DNA of 64,000 nt from Eopsaltria australis (taxonomy: Eukaryota > Chordata > Aves > Passeriformes > Petroicidae), in NCBI GenBank assembly GCA_034509425.1, contig JAVTVJ010011652.1, positions 310,001 to 374,000 on the forward strand, read 5' to 3'. Shown here in pieces: positions 25,471 to 37,757 of this stretch. Numbering within the stretch: the stretch's first letter is position 1; each line of letters opens with the position of its first letter. The position numbers and the translations under genes are program-made. The notes under the pieces were generated by a model. That model made no database searches, was not told the DNA's origin, and worked only from the letters and a program-made list of their open reading frames with translations.

Positions 25471-27722
25471 CACAGTGACTTAAGAGAGTGACTGGCAGGG
25501 TGCTAGCTCCCCTGCTGTTGCTGGCCCAGAGTCTGGGGACTGGCTCTTCATGCTCAGCTGGAATCTCTCAGCTTTCTGTGTTCTTGAGACCCAAGCTCAG
25601 TTCCTGCAGGTGATCCATCTGAGCTTGTTCCTGCATCTCACCAGTGCTTGAATCCCAGTCTGCTCCAGCAGTTGTGAGTAGGGGGTTGATTGTTGATTTT
25701 GGTAACTCAGTGTTTGTGTGGGGTGGCTCCTGGAATGACTCTCTTCCTTAGGAAAGATTTCTCCAGAACTGACTTCAAATATAAAAGGTTGGATAATTCT
25801 GTGCTTCAGGCTTTCAATGTATTTTACAAAGAGAACATGAAGGACAGTGACATCACTGGTGGGATTCACATCCTGCATCCCACCATGGCAGCATGGAATG
25901 GGGAGTCCTGATTCAGCCCCTGGATCCCATCAGGATCCAGCTGCAGGGAAGCTGGGATGTTGAGATAGGAGCTGGATATTGTGCCAGTGCTGTTTTAGTG
26001 CAGTGCTTTCCATATTTAATGTAGCTAAATGAGGCCGACTCTTTAGGAGTGTCTCTGCAGGAAAGATGCTTCCTGTGTGTGCCTGGAAATTGTCTTGCTC
26101 TGCTTGGGTAAGGTCTGAACAGGTAATTCTAAAAAAGAAGCTATTTTGTGAGGCAGCAGGTGCTTTCTACAAGGTATGAAGATTTCACTTGGAAATGAGG
26201 CACATCTTGGACATTGCCAAGGAGCTCTGTAGTATTCAAGGCTGCCTCTTCAGTCTGAGCCTTGACTGGTTCACTTATGTCTAGAAATTCCCATTCAGTG
26301 GCTGTTTAATATAAAGTGAATTTACATCTCATTTCCAATTCTCTTTCTGGTGCTACTGTCTGTCATATTCCCCTGAGACATTCACCTGACCTCTAAATTG
26401 ATCCAGAGCCTTTTTCAGAGGTGAGACCTTGCTGTATCTCACTAGGCATCAAGCAGGGCAGCACTCTTCCAGCATTCATTGCAGCTAAGACCTGTGATTT
26501 GATCAAAGGTTTATCCCATGATGTGAAAATCCTGCTTTTGTGCTCCTGCCCCAGGAGAACAGCTTGGGCACTGCTTGCTCCCTGCACGTGGGGTTTCAAA
26601 CTTGCAGAGGAGGTAAAACTTGTGCAGGTGGCAAAACCCACCAAAGCAGCAGAGAGAGCAACAGGTAATAAGAGGTGGAAGTACATTTGCTTTGCCAAGC
26701 CTTGAAAAATCTTGAAGATGTGGCTGAGGTCCTGAAAGGTCCTGGGCAGCAGGCAGTGAGGTCCAGCCCTGTGGAGCAACTCAGTGAAGCCCTTCATTAC
26801 CACCTTGTCATTGTCACCTTCCTCCTCTTCCTCTGCCCAAGGAAAGAAAATTGACAGAAAGAAAATTGAAGGGGCAGCGTTTTTCCACAGATGCTGCTAC
26901 TCTGACTGCTTAATTTAGCAGCCACTTTGGCAATTCCTCAGTGCCCAGAGCTGTTGAAAGAACCCTCGGTGTGGTGAGGGGATAAAACAAACAAGTCAAA
27001 GGGTTCATTAGGGAACGAGTCCGTCAGCCGTGGCTGGGGGTGAGAGATGAGGCCCTTTGCTTTGCTGGGGCTCTGTCACAAGTTCTCCTGTCTTGTATCC
27101 TCTGCGTTGGCCTCACCTTGGAGCTGCTGCTGGTGACCCTGGTGTAGCTGCCACACGAGCATAAATTGGATGGGAGCTAATTAACTGTCAAAACCCAGGG
27201 CAAAAGACAATAAACCCCTGTTTCACCTCCTGGTGGGTTTCAGTCTTTTCTCTTTGATGTGACAGCTTGTCCTCCATTCCTTTTGCAAACAGCTCACCAT
27301 TGCAGAGGAAATGCAATACAGCAAGGCAATCACTTACAGCCAGTGACAGCAAATAAACATGAAAAATGGGCTTTGAAATACTAAAGGACAATGATCAGAA
27401 CGGTTTCTTCTTTCATCCTAAATCATGATGTTTAGCACTCAGCTGTAGTGTTATAAGTTATTTATAAACGTCCTGGCTTGTTAGGAAATATATGTTTTTA
27501 TATAAAGATAAATAATGTTTTTAATCAGATGATAGATGTGCATGTTGTGCTTGGGGAGGGGGGAATGTGGACAAACCAAGGCAGACTCACTGCAATATCC
27601 TCATCCTAATGGGGAGGCACCTAACCAAGCAAAATACTGCAAAGTGACATTTTCTCCTCAGCATGAGTAACACAGACGTGTTTGTATTGCAGGAAAGCTC
27701 ATTAAAATTTCTGATGGAACAA

Positions 27723-28126
27723 TTTTCTGTCAGAAAATGAAATTTCATCAAAATCAGAATGTCTTACTGAGGGGTGTCAATCGCACAGATATTTGCAACC
27801 AAGGAACGTTTTTGTTTTGCTTTGGAAAGGTAAAATCCTTGCTTCTGTGTTTGTTTGGATTCTTCCCACAAAATGTTGATATACTTTAGCAGGATTTAAT
27901 TTGTTACATTGCTTTGATGCTCTCAAAACAAAATTTTAAAATGTATCAATATGGACAGGTTCAAAACTAGATTTTTTTTTTTTGGATTGTCACTCCATGA
28001 GAAATTTTAAATTTCTTTTTGGTTCTGATTCAATGGAAAAACATGCCAGAATGTCAGTTTCTCATATGACACAAGTTCTGTTTTTCACTCAACTCCAATT
28101 ATAGCATTTGAATTTTGAAATTCAAA
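27723..28126. repeat. Cluster of four short perfect AT-rich inverted repeats
   Basis: Within about 400 bases there are four perfect hairpin-type palindromes. TTTTCTG-T-CAGAAAA is at 27723-27737. TGAAATTTCA is at 27738-27747, directly adjoining the first. AGAAATTT-T-AAATTTCT is at 28000-28016. TTTGAATTT-TG-AAATTCAAA is at 28107-28126. All have loops of zero to two bases. The arms share GAAATTT or GAATTT words. AT-rich DNA makes short palindromes common, so this may be a composition effect. Confidence 0.6.
27972..27983. repeat. Oligo(T) run, 12 bases
   Basis: Twelve T inside the AT-rich interval that also holds several short perfect inverted repeats. Confidence 0.88.
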
Positions 28127-31100
28127 GAAGCAGGGAAAAACAGGAGGCAGGAACAAGATGTGTCAAAATCACCTTTTGTTCCCCTCCCCTCCCTCAGACA
28201 CATGAATCAGCTTAGGCAAACTCAGCGTTTCCCAAAGTTGTTATTGGAATTGGAATATTGGTGTATTTTTATTTCCATGCTATTGTAGGCACATTCCTAG
28301 CTGGCCCTTGTGGGGATGTACTTTTTTTCTGGGAAAGCTCAGTCCCTACACCTGAACGTGGGATGCAGCCTCCTCTTCCCACTGAAGGGGAAGTTTTGGG
28401 TGTTTTTTGCCTGTTTTTGTGTGGATTCTCATTTCTGCTGCTTGTGAGGGATTTGGGTCATTTTGCTGATTGTTTGGCAGTAATTGAAGATGCAGACTCT
28501 AGGGCATCCTGCTGGCTTGGGGGACTGAGCCGTGGAGTTTCAGGGTCCTCTGTACAAGTGTGAGCTCTTAACATCTCGAGAGCTGTGGAGGCAGCAGAAG
28601 GCTTCTGTACCCAAAATGAACAACCCCACCTCTCAGCAGCAGCTGCTGTGCTAGCAGCTTTTATTTAAAAACAACTCCCAAATCTTCCCCGGACTGCTTC
28701 ACAGCGTGAGAATGCTTCTGAGTGATTTGTTTCCTTTGTAAAGGAGTTGTAACACACTTTGGAGCAACCTGTGAACAGTCACAGGTGCATCTGTTCCAGG
28801 GTTGGTTTATCTTGCTCCAAGGTGTGATACCTTTGGAAGAGTTACTTACCTTTTGTAAACACACAGGCAAAACAGGAATGCAGACAGAGCCAGGCTGGAA
28901 ACAATAGCATTGCCTCTGCACACGGTTTTGGATTATTTCAGGTGTTTCGAGGCAGCCTAGCTCAAAGTCTTCCAAGGGGGAATGTAAGTCATGCTGGAAA
29001 TGAGATTTTTGGAAAACAAGAAGACAGATTTACTTAATATAGGATGTTTTTTGGTGTTTGAAAATAAATCCTGTGCAGCAAAAGCTTTCTCTGCTTAATT
29101 ACATGATTTTGACAGATTTTATTCCAAGAAGAAAATGTCACCATTTGTCACAAGCCAGCCTGAGTAAGACCTTGTTTATACATTCCTTTTCCACACTACT
29201 TTGAATTATACCGTAGTAAATTTGGAGCAGCTCTACTGAGTTCACTGGAAAATGACTTTGGTTTTATACAGGTGGAATTAAAAAGAGTTTTGGCCTCTTG
29301 CACTTGGATTTGTGGCTAATCTAAGACTTACTATAGCAAGTCTTTGGCCATCTTGACATCTTTCGACTCATTGCATTGTCCTTCCCCACTTCATAAAAGG
29401 TTCTGATTTGCTTTTGGTTCCAGGGTTTGTTTTGCCTTTGAGGGAAGGAAGGAAGCCTTTCACTGTGGTGAAAGAAGAAGGGGGAAGCTGTGACCTTCAC
29501 CTGTGATTTTGCTTGGCTTCTGTGTGGTTTTCAGATGGGCAGGGAAAATTAACTTGGATTGCAAATGGTTCTCAGTGTGATAAATTGGTTTGTAGAGAGC
29601 CCCTTCTGAAATAAACCAACCTGGAACAGCTTCTTTTGGAAGTGGGGGAAACAAAATTTCAAAATCAGCAAAAAGCTCTGCAGATTTTGCAGTGTCCCGT
29701 GAGGAAGAGGCTCGTGGTGCTGAGAGAACCTTGGGCAGTGATGGAGGAGCTGTGAGGCTCCATGGGCAGTGCAGCTGCCTGATAAACCTTGCAGGCTGAA
29801 GTCCTGCTTCAGGGAGCTGCAGTCGTTAGAAATCAGCTTTGTCCAGGTTTTATTGGCTCTGCTGGCTCCTTCAGGGTGACTTCTGGTAGAGCAGAGCTAT
29901 AAAATGCAGAGTGGCTCTGACTCCCAAAGAGCAGAGAGTGAGGAGAAGGCACCACAACAATCTGTGAGGGCAAAGATGTGCCTTGGTGAAAGATTCCTTT
30001 AGCTGAACTGGAGTTGTGTTAAGTTCTTCCCTGAGGGCAAATACTTGATTTCATTTATGGCTCCTGAGTTAGAAGAAAGCTTTCATTTTAGAGAGGTTTC
30101 AGAATTATTTCCCTTCTCTCTCCCACTTGTTATATTTAACTAGCTGTGGCACTGACTATCGTTTCACATGATGAAAACACTCTGCTATAGAAATCAGAAA
30201 AGAAATGAACCTCAAAATAAACTAAACTTATCTTCCTATTTCTTGGCTTCCAAATCAGGTTGTTGTGTAAATGCTTGTACCTTGGGCCTTTTAAAATTCC
30301 CATCACTCCAGCATTTCCCTCCACTCAGACTCTATGTCAGACTCAAGCCTTTTAAAACACATTTGTTTTCCGAAAATAACCATAGACATTTTTCTGCCCA
30401 TTTATGCTCCAACACTGCTAACAACTTCAATAATGGGATGCCCCATGGAAGTGGAGATAACCCATTTAACTGTTTCTAGCCCTGCTAAAATGCAGAAAAC
30501 TTAAATCTGCCCTTTCCTTCCCCTGGCAGCTCCCATTTCCCCACTGACCCTACTGAGCACAAACAAGAGGATGACCATGTCCTTGGTGGGTGTCTGTGCC
30601 CACACTGTGCAGTGAGAGCCATGTCTGTACTTAGAAATGTGAGGAGAAAGCTTAAAATGGGTATAACATAGATTAGGGCAGCTAGAGAAATCTTGTTTTG
30701 CATTCCTCCCTCCCCCCTCACCAGCATCAGAAACATGAGAAGCCCAAGGGAGCAGCCAGGCCGGTTTTGCATCCTCAGGACACGGATTTGTGCTCAGCTT
30801 TGCCAGATCCCTGCAAATGGCTGCACCAGCCTCAGCCTGCTTTGTCCATCTGCCATGGGCACAGCCAGAGCCCAGGAGTGTTTGGGAATGTTGAGCCTGC
30901 TGGGCCCCCCCGGGACTGCTCCCGTTCCCGGAGCCGATGGAATCGCTGCAGGGCAGGGCTGGAGGGGGCTGATGCTCCAGCACGGTTTGTGCAGAGCTCA
31001 CTGAGCTGATGGATGCAGCAGGGACCAGGGGTTTGGGGTGTGCTCTGCACTCTGACACACCTGTAATAGAGAACAGACCCCTCTGATGGTCCCGTGGCTT

Positions 31101-33809
31101 CTCCCTCTTTTTAAGACTCCTCTCATGCCTTGGGAAGTTGCTCTTTTTGTCTCTATTCAAGCTCATCTCTGAACCAGTCTTTGTGGCTCTCTAGGGTTTA
31201 GCTTTCTGCACCATTTATTTGTTGTCTGTTCCCACTTAAATTGCCAGTCTTGATGCCATATGGCTCACTTAATAGATAAATAAGCCAGTGTATGTGGTGT
31301 AAATATTTTCTTACAAGTTAGATTGCAAATAAGGAAGTTATTTCATGAGAATAAATTGAGTTTTCAAAGTGAGATTAACAACGAAACCAAAAAAGTCTAG
31401 TTCAATACTGCTCCAGAGGACTTCACCCTGAAGGTTTTGAATGTCTGATACATCCTTCCTGTTTTTTTCTTTATTTTTAAATAATCTGACTAGATTTTTA
31501 ATTACTCTTTAACTTGTCCTTTGATAAAACTCACTGAGAACTATTGGCATGTTATAAATAGCAACAAAACCCATCTCTCTCTTTTTTTTTTTAAACAGTA
31601 TAAGAAATGTCAGGTGTAAGATTACATGATATAAATGGTGTAATGGAAAATATTAGGCAACTGGCAGTGCATTTACTGCTGTTCAACCCAATACCCTCAG
31701 TTCAAAGCTCAGCAAAGCTGCACAGGCTAAAACAACAACAACCCCTCTCTCCCATGAATGTGCTCTGGGAGCAGCTTGCAGCTTATTAAATTATTGCAGG
31801 TACTATAAAAGGCTGTATCTCAGAGCTCATCTCTCAGAAGTGCTCTCCTGTTGTGTACATTGAGCTGCATGGAGGGAGAGGAGAGCCCTGATATTTACTG
31901 CCCTTAAAGCACTCTGAGGATAACACAGCCCCATCCATTTCTTGAACTCTGCCTTTTTTCACGGGCTGCTTTAACCTGATCCTGTAAACAGGGGTGAGAA
32001 CAGAGGTGTTTAGAACAGAGATGCCAAGGAGTCAGTGGGGAATGAAAAATCTAAGGAGGGGGTGGATGTGTTTCAAACTCATCCTCTTCACAAAAACCTG
32101 GAGTAAGGTTGCTCCTTCAGGATTCAAGACAGATACATGAACCTATTTGAATGTAGTTTTAAAACATAAGTGTTTAATCCTATGCCATCTTCCAGAGCTC
32201 TTTTTCATGCCAGTCTTTGGGGTTTTTTTCTGGTTTGTTTTGTTTAAGGAAATTTTCCAGCTATTCATGGCTAAGCAGGACTCCAACCTGACCTCAGTGC
32301 CACAGGGTGGGCACAGAGAGTGAGCAGTGGGGACTGTGGCAGTGCCCCCAAGGACACTGAGATCCCAGGTCTTCCCCCTGCAGCACAGCCCCGCCTTGAA
32401 CAGAGGGAAGATGTGGGAAGGGATATTCAGACCAACCAAAGAGGAGATCAAAGTTGAAACATGATGTAGCCTTAGGTGACTCGTTAACGTCTCAGTGCAT
32501 GCAGGTTGTGCTTAGAAAAGCTCTAGCCCTTATCTAATGGAATAAATTGTTCCTGGCACTGAGTGTTAATGGCCTTGAGAGTGAGAGAACTGAAGCACAG
32601 AGATACGAGGAGCATCTGTTGAGAGTCCGACTCTTGAGCATTTTGGAATTTAGGCTCCTAGCTCAACTATTGTCTTCTGAAGATAAACCATCAGGCTGAG
32701 GCAGGCAGAGAATATTTCAAGGGAGAAGTGGCTGAAACAGCAGAGCTGCGAGTGATTTTATCTAATCTGCCTTTGAGAAGCCAGATTATGGCTGCCAGAT
32801 CTGCTACAAAAACCCACTTGGAGTTTGCTCTTGGAAGAAGCAGCGCTGCTGAAGTGGACTAGTGAGGCATGGGTTTGTTTTGTTTGAATGGGACATGCAG
32901 CTGTTTTAGGCTTTAGCCACGCAGGATTTTGCCATGGAGTGTGAGCAGAGCATGCTGTGAAATGGGGATTTTGGCAGGCGGCCGGGGCTGTGTTTGCAGC
33001 TGAGTTTCTGACCTGGTACTGCCTTTGCCCTGTCTGGCGTGGGGCAGGCTGAAATCAGCGTGGGTTGTATCATCTTTTGTTCCTTCTCCTGGGCACACAC
33101 AGGCTCCAAGCCCTGCTGATACAAGGGGTTTGAAAGCAAATGTCCCAGAGGCTGTGGAGGCTGGCAGGGAGCCGGGACTGCCCGGCACAGCTCTGTCCCT
33201 GCCCCAGCTGGGAGCCTGCACTCCTGACATCGAATTCTGGCCTTGGCTCAGCTACAGAACCAAGGATGTGCTGGTGGGGAGGAAGAGCCCACTCCTCATC
33301 ACGCTGTGGGTCACCAGGGAGAGCTGTGTTCCCAGGAGGATCCCTGTCACCTGGCAGCAAGGAGAGCCAGGATGTGTCCTGACAGAAATCCCACACTGTG
33401 CTCCTTCCAGACTGGCTGATCTCCTCTTCCCAAAGCCTCAGGATGTTTGAGTAACACCCTGCCATGCCCTGTTGACTGCAGCATTTCCCTGTTCCTGTTG
33501 GTGGGGCATGCAAAGGTGGTTGAATACGTTCTCCCTAAACTTCAGCCTCTTTGAAATCTTCCCTGTCTCCATCAATCTGATTTACTTTGCCTCCAAGGAT
33601 TTCCTCATATCATTTTTGACACTGGAAGCAATGTTTTCAAAATGTTTGCCCAGCCCCTGCAGGGCTCAGGGACTATTCCACAGCGTCTCCTGTAGCCTGG
33701 AGCATCACTGGAGCTCCCACTGTGGTGTTTGCAACTCAAAGGGTCTCCTGGCTGGATAAAAAGTGTAAAGAAATGATCACTTTTGTGCCCTGTGTCACAT
33801 GTGCTCAGA

Positions 33810-34070
33810 ATGATCTGCTGGCAGAAATTTAATTTTGTTTCCAGTAATTTGAGGTTATGGATAGGATTACATCTCCCAGTCAGAGAGAGACATTAATCAA
33901 GAAATAGGCCTCTTAATCCTCCTTTCAATTTTAATGAAACACTGTAAAAATGCCTTTCACCAGGGGATGTCAAGTATCAGTTGTGCTTTGATTAACATGC
34001 TTTTGTGACAGGTTTACTGTTGTACCATGTACTAAGTTATTCAGCAGCCTAATTTAAGCTGTCTGTCAAG
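33810..34070. promoter_or_regulatory. Candidate HOX/MEIS-type regulatory block
   Basis: TGACAG at 34006-34011 and its reverse CTGTCA at 34063-34068 are MEIS/PREP core sites. Around them are ACATTAATCAAG, CTTAATCCTCC, CAATTTTAATGA, TTTGATTAACATG and CCTAATTTAAG, which are homeodomain or HOX-PBX-like words. The block is unique and ends about 70 bases before a 16-T run. No conservation data. Confidence 0.28.
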
Positions 34071-34140
34071 GGAAAACAAGTACAAAGAGAGCATTATTTT
34101 CTCATTGGACTTGCAATAACAGACTTCTGTATCTACAAAC

Positions 34141-34156
34141 TTTTTTTTTTTTTTTT
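34141..34156. repeat. Oligo(T) run, 16 bases
   Basis: A pure run of 16 T between two unique segments, lying just after the enhancer-like block at 33.81-34.07 kb. No retrocopy body is recognisable beside it. Confidence 0.9.
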
Positions 34157-35324
34157 AATGCTGGTTACTCCACACCCGTTGTGACATTTTTAACCTTCAG
34201 AATAAATGGGTAAAGGCTGGACGTGACACACATCACACTGTCCCCTGAATGGCAATTAGGAAAGAGATAAGAAATCGGAAATGTTTTTGCAGCTGATGTA
34301 AGTTAAGCACTTGCCTTTCTCGCAGCAAAGTGGAGTTTGGATCAACTCTTCTGGAGTATAATGGGTGTAAATCTGCGACAATTGAGAGGAGCTCTGGGCC
34401 CTGAATCTCTAATCCTCTCTTCTTTTTTCCTGTCCCCCTTCTGAAGTCAAAACACATTTTCAATGGAGGCTTTGTGGTTTGAGTTGCATTTGGCTTCTTA
34501 TCTGCTCAGTTTTTTCTAATGTGGCTTGATTGTATTAGATATGAACTTCCTCGTGGCTGGAAGCCAACACCAGACAGACTATTCTCTCTCCCAGTCGCTG
34601 AAACCTGACATGGGGATGCCAAACCCCTTTCCACAGGAGCTGGTTTATTTTTAGAGAGGGATGTTTTTGTTCCTGCCTCTTTAAAAATTGGCCTCTTGTA
34701 ACAGAATGGCTCCAGATCACCTCAAAGTAGGATGTAGCTGGAGACTGGAGTCTTCCATGCAAATGCAGCCTCTTCCAGCTAATATGGCACACAAATCCAC
34801 AAGCTGACACCCACCAAGCTTTAACAGCTCAGTTAACAGAGAGGTTTTCTGTGTGAGTGGGTGCAGTTGCACTCTTGGGTTGTGGAATATGGATTTAAAG
34901 CTTCACCATCCCCTCTCTTGTGTGTCAGCTGCTCTGCAGACTGAAGAAATTATTTACAAGATGGTCTTTCTGTTTGAAAAGTTTATGAGTGAACTCGGAG
35001 TCTAATTCTGATGACTGATTGCTGCCAGGAGGCTGTGACACCACATTCCTTGCTTGGCTTCGTGGAGGGAAGGGCTGCTGGAGCTGCTGCACCTGGAAGT
35101 GAGGGAGTCAGAGGGCTGGCAGGTGTGCCAGAGGTGCCAGCCCTCCCTGAACCGGGCTGTTTTACCCGGCCAGCAAGGGTTTTGCAGGAAGGAAAGCTGT
35201 GGCCTGTTCTTGCCTTGTCAGGTTTCTCATGGCACTGAGACCTGCTGAAGTCCCCAAGCTCCAGCTCCCTCTGCTATTCTGCCAGGGTGCCCTGTACATC
35301 CTGGTGACCTGGGAGGGTGCTCAG

Positions 35325-35470
35325 GAGCCATTTGTAACATCTTAATGACCATATTATCACCTCTAATTGTAAATGACAGAGCAATTAGTCTCAGCATAGC
35401 ACTTTGAACAATTATGTTTGGCCTGCTAAAGTGACAGAATATTCATTAATGCAATAAGAAAAAAGGTCTC
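35325..35470. promoter_or_regulatory. Compact HOX/MEIS-type motif cluster
   Basis: In about 145 bases there are two TGACAG sites (35374-35379 and 35432-35437) and at least four TAATT/ATTA cores: TAATTG (35364-35369), CAATTA (35382-35387), ACAATTATG and TTCATTAATGC. Paired TGACAG and TAATT sites are the signature of MEIS/HOX-bound enhancers. It lies 1.3 kb from a similar cluster at 33.8-34.07 kb. The call rests on motif content. Confidence 0.3.
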
Positions 35471-36560
35471 CTCAGGATTTGCTCCTCTGAGGAGAGCAGC
35501 CTGGCTGTTTGTCTGCTTCAAGCCTCTTTAAAAAAATGCAAGTTTGTTTGCAGCTCTTGCCAAAAATTCTCAGCTGTCAAACCTGTTTATTCCATGAAAC
35601 ACACTGAGGGCAACTGTGTGTCTGCTCTGCCTCTGACTTGATTCACAGGGAAGAAGTTTAAGAGAGAGAAAAGTGCCTCAATCTCCATTTTCCACGAGGC
35701 CGAAGAGTCTTGGTGCCCCTCAGCTGAATCCCAAACTGCGGTGATGGAATCCACTGATAGAACCAGGGGGCACATATTTAGGGTCAAAAACTGTGATGGA
35801 GGTTGTGCCAGGCCTGAAAGCTGCTCAGTGTTTATATTGCTTTGCGCTTGAGGTCTCACCTAAAAGCAGAGCTGTTTTTCTGGAGGAGGCTGCGTTTCAG
35901 CAGAGCCAATCCCAGCTCTGAAAGCCTTGCTGCCTTCAACACGACAGCCAAAACCTGAGGCAGCAGAGAATATGAGGGGACCTGCGCTGATGATGTGTTA
36001 TATTTCTGTCTCTCTCCATCAGATTTCACTGCTCTTAGGCAAGCAAAGGCACATGTGGTTTGGTTTTGACCACGAGACTGTTCTTCCCTGCAATGGAAGC
36101 TGCAGAATAGTGCATCAGTCTTCAGTCACTTGCAAGAATTCGGTTTGAAACCCTGAAAATGGTTACTTTAACACACTGGTTTGGTTACCTGATTGATTTC
36201 TGTCTATTTCTTAGCTCACATGGAACAAGCAGTAATTTTCCAGGGATGTTCCACCTGTTATTACCATCACAGATCTGAGGGATCCCATGGAATCTGGGTT
36301 GGGGGATTTTTTCAAGACATTGCTGTGGGATTTTGGGTGAAGGGCAGCCCTAAAGGCAGACTTATTTTCCCAACAGCCTTTCTGTGGTATTGCCCTCAAA
36401 GAACATGCGTGATGAAGCTGGGAATTCATCAAACAAACTTTGTTTAATGTCTTAACTCATGAGCATCCTGGTACTTCGGATGAGGTGGCACTGGTTTGGG
36501 GTTTTATTTTCATTTTCCTTTTTGATAAATCCATCTGAAATCTGACTAGTGAGGTTGTAA

Positions 36561-36573
36561 TTTTTTTTTTTTT
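36561..36573. repeat. Oligo(T) run, 13 bases
   Basis: A run of 13 T followed by AAATAG. No adjacent retrocopy is recognised. Confidence 0.88.
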
Positions 36574-37713
36574 AAATAGCTTCACTCCTAAGTGAAAGCT
36601 GTCATTGCAGATGTGTTTTAGTTCAGTGGAAACATCAGGACTGTGTTTGGGACTGCAGGATCATGACATCTTTTTAAGCACAGTGGGAGACAGATGGGTG
36701 AGCTGCCAGCTTGATGCAAGAACAATAAGAACAAATGAGCTTTTTAAAAATAGAACAATTGCATTTGGAAAGAGGATTGGAGGGGGGGTGAAGCTGAGAG
36801 GGAAATAATTCTCCCATGATTCTATCCTGGTTTTTATATTAAACAAAACATGTTGCAACATTGTCTTCGTTAGCAATGAAGTGACAAACTGGAGCACTTC
36901 CAAACTGGCTGGCTCCAAACTGCTTTCATATTGACCTGAAATGTCAGCTGCTATTATGTTCCACTGACCACTGATTGCTTCCAGAGTAGCATTTTCTCCT
37001 GTGAAATGAAAGAAGTTCCATCTCAGTGATCTCAGTGTCTCCTGGTGTTTGTGGAGTACGATAGTCATGGGAAATGATGGAGCCTTTATTCCAAACCACT
37101 TCTCAGTTTGAATGAAATGAATTGTTAATATTGAAGTTATTTACTCTGGGAGAGTGAGTTTTGTGCAAGAACGTTTTGCTCATCTGGAAGATCCTCCACT
37201 CCACCTTCTTAGAGTCAGAAAAGCAAGGTGATAAGTGCCTCTAATTTATTTCCCTACCTTCACACACAGGTACACAGGGTTGGGCATGGACATAGCACTG
37301 CTGATATCCTGCTCTGCTAGTAAGCTTTAAAATTTTCTTTTTGTACTGTGTAAAAAACCATAAATACAGAGAAATGGTACTTCTGGAAGCAGTAGTTGGA
37401 GTTCTGTGATCAGGTATCAAATGCTATGATGGAAAGCAAATTTTGCGTAATTTTTTTAATCCTCTTTGCAAGACAGGAGAATGTTCAGATAATTTTTATT
37501 TCACATAATGCTGGCTTAAAATTATGTAAAAATGTTGTAAAAACCTCTTGGTCTTTAGTTCTCAGGGAAATAAACTATGTGATATGCAAGGCTTTTTCAA
37601 TATTTCTCTTTAGAAAACACGTGTAATATCACTTATTCACATTTGCACTCTATTTTCTATAGCTATCTCTTGAAAAAGTGACATCTTCCAAGGAAAAGTG
37701 CAGGAAATAGGCC

Positions 37714-37757
37714 TTTTTTGTTTGTTTGTTTGTTTGTTTTGTTTTGTTTTGTTTTTT
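37714..37757. repeat. Compound (TTTG)n(TTTTG)n microsatellite
   Basis: Six T and a G are followed by about five TTTG units (37717-37736), then three TTTTG units (37737-37751) and six T. The change of unit length inside one tract is the usual product of slippage in an oligo(T)/oligo(A) seed. This is the longest simple repeat in the window. Confidence 0.95.

Larger units (their letters stand above)
25471..33809. other. Unique non-coding DNA, partly GC-rich
   Basis: Includes the inverted-repeat cluster at 27.7-28.1 kb. The GC-rich stretch at 30.70-31.03 kb has five CpGs within about 40 bases (30910-30950, around GGGCCCCCCCGGGA) but few elsewhere. It hosts the longest frame of the window (221 codons, minus, 30501-31166), which overlaps two 103-codon plus frames and has no domain. 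A similar GC-richer stretch lies at 32.97-33.31 kb. Confidence 0.5.

Noticed and set aside
30890..30960. Possible CpG island around GGGCCCCCCCGGGA
   Set aside because: Five CpGs cluster in about 40 bases, but the surrounding 300 bases are CpG-poor, so it does not meet a 200-base island criterion.
30501..31166. 221-codon minus-strand open frame, the longest in the window
   Set aside because: It lies in GC-rich text where stop codons are rare, overlaps two 103-codon plus-strand frames, and has no domain, signal peptide or family resemblance.
36661..37068. 135-codon minus-strand frame with a natural-looking peptide
   Set aside because: No family match recognised and no splice signals at its ends. 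A single frame of this size is expected by chance.
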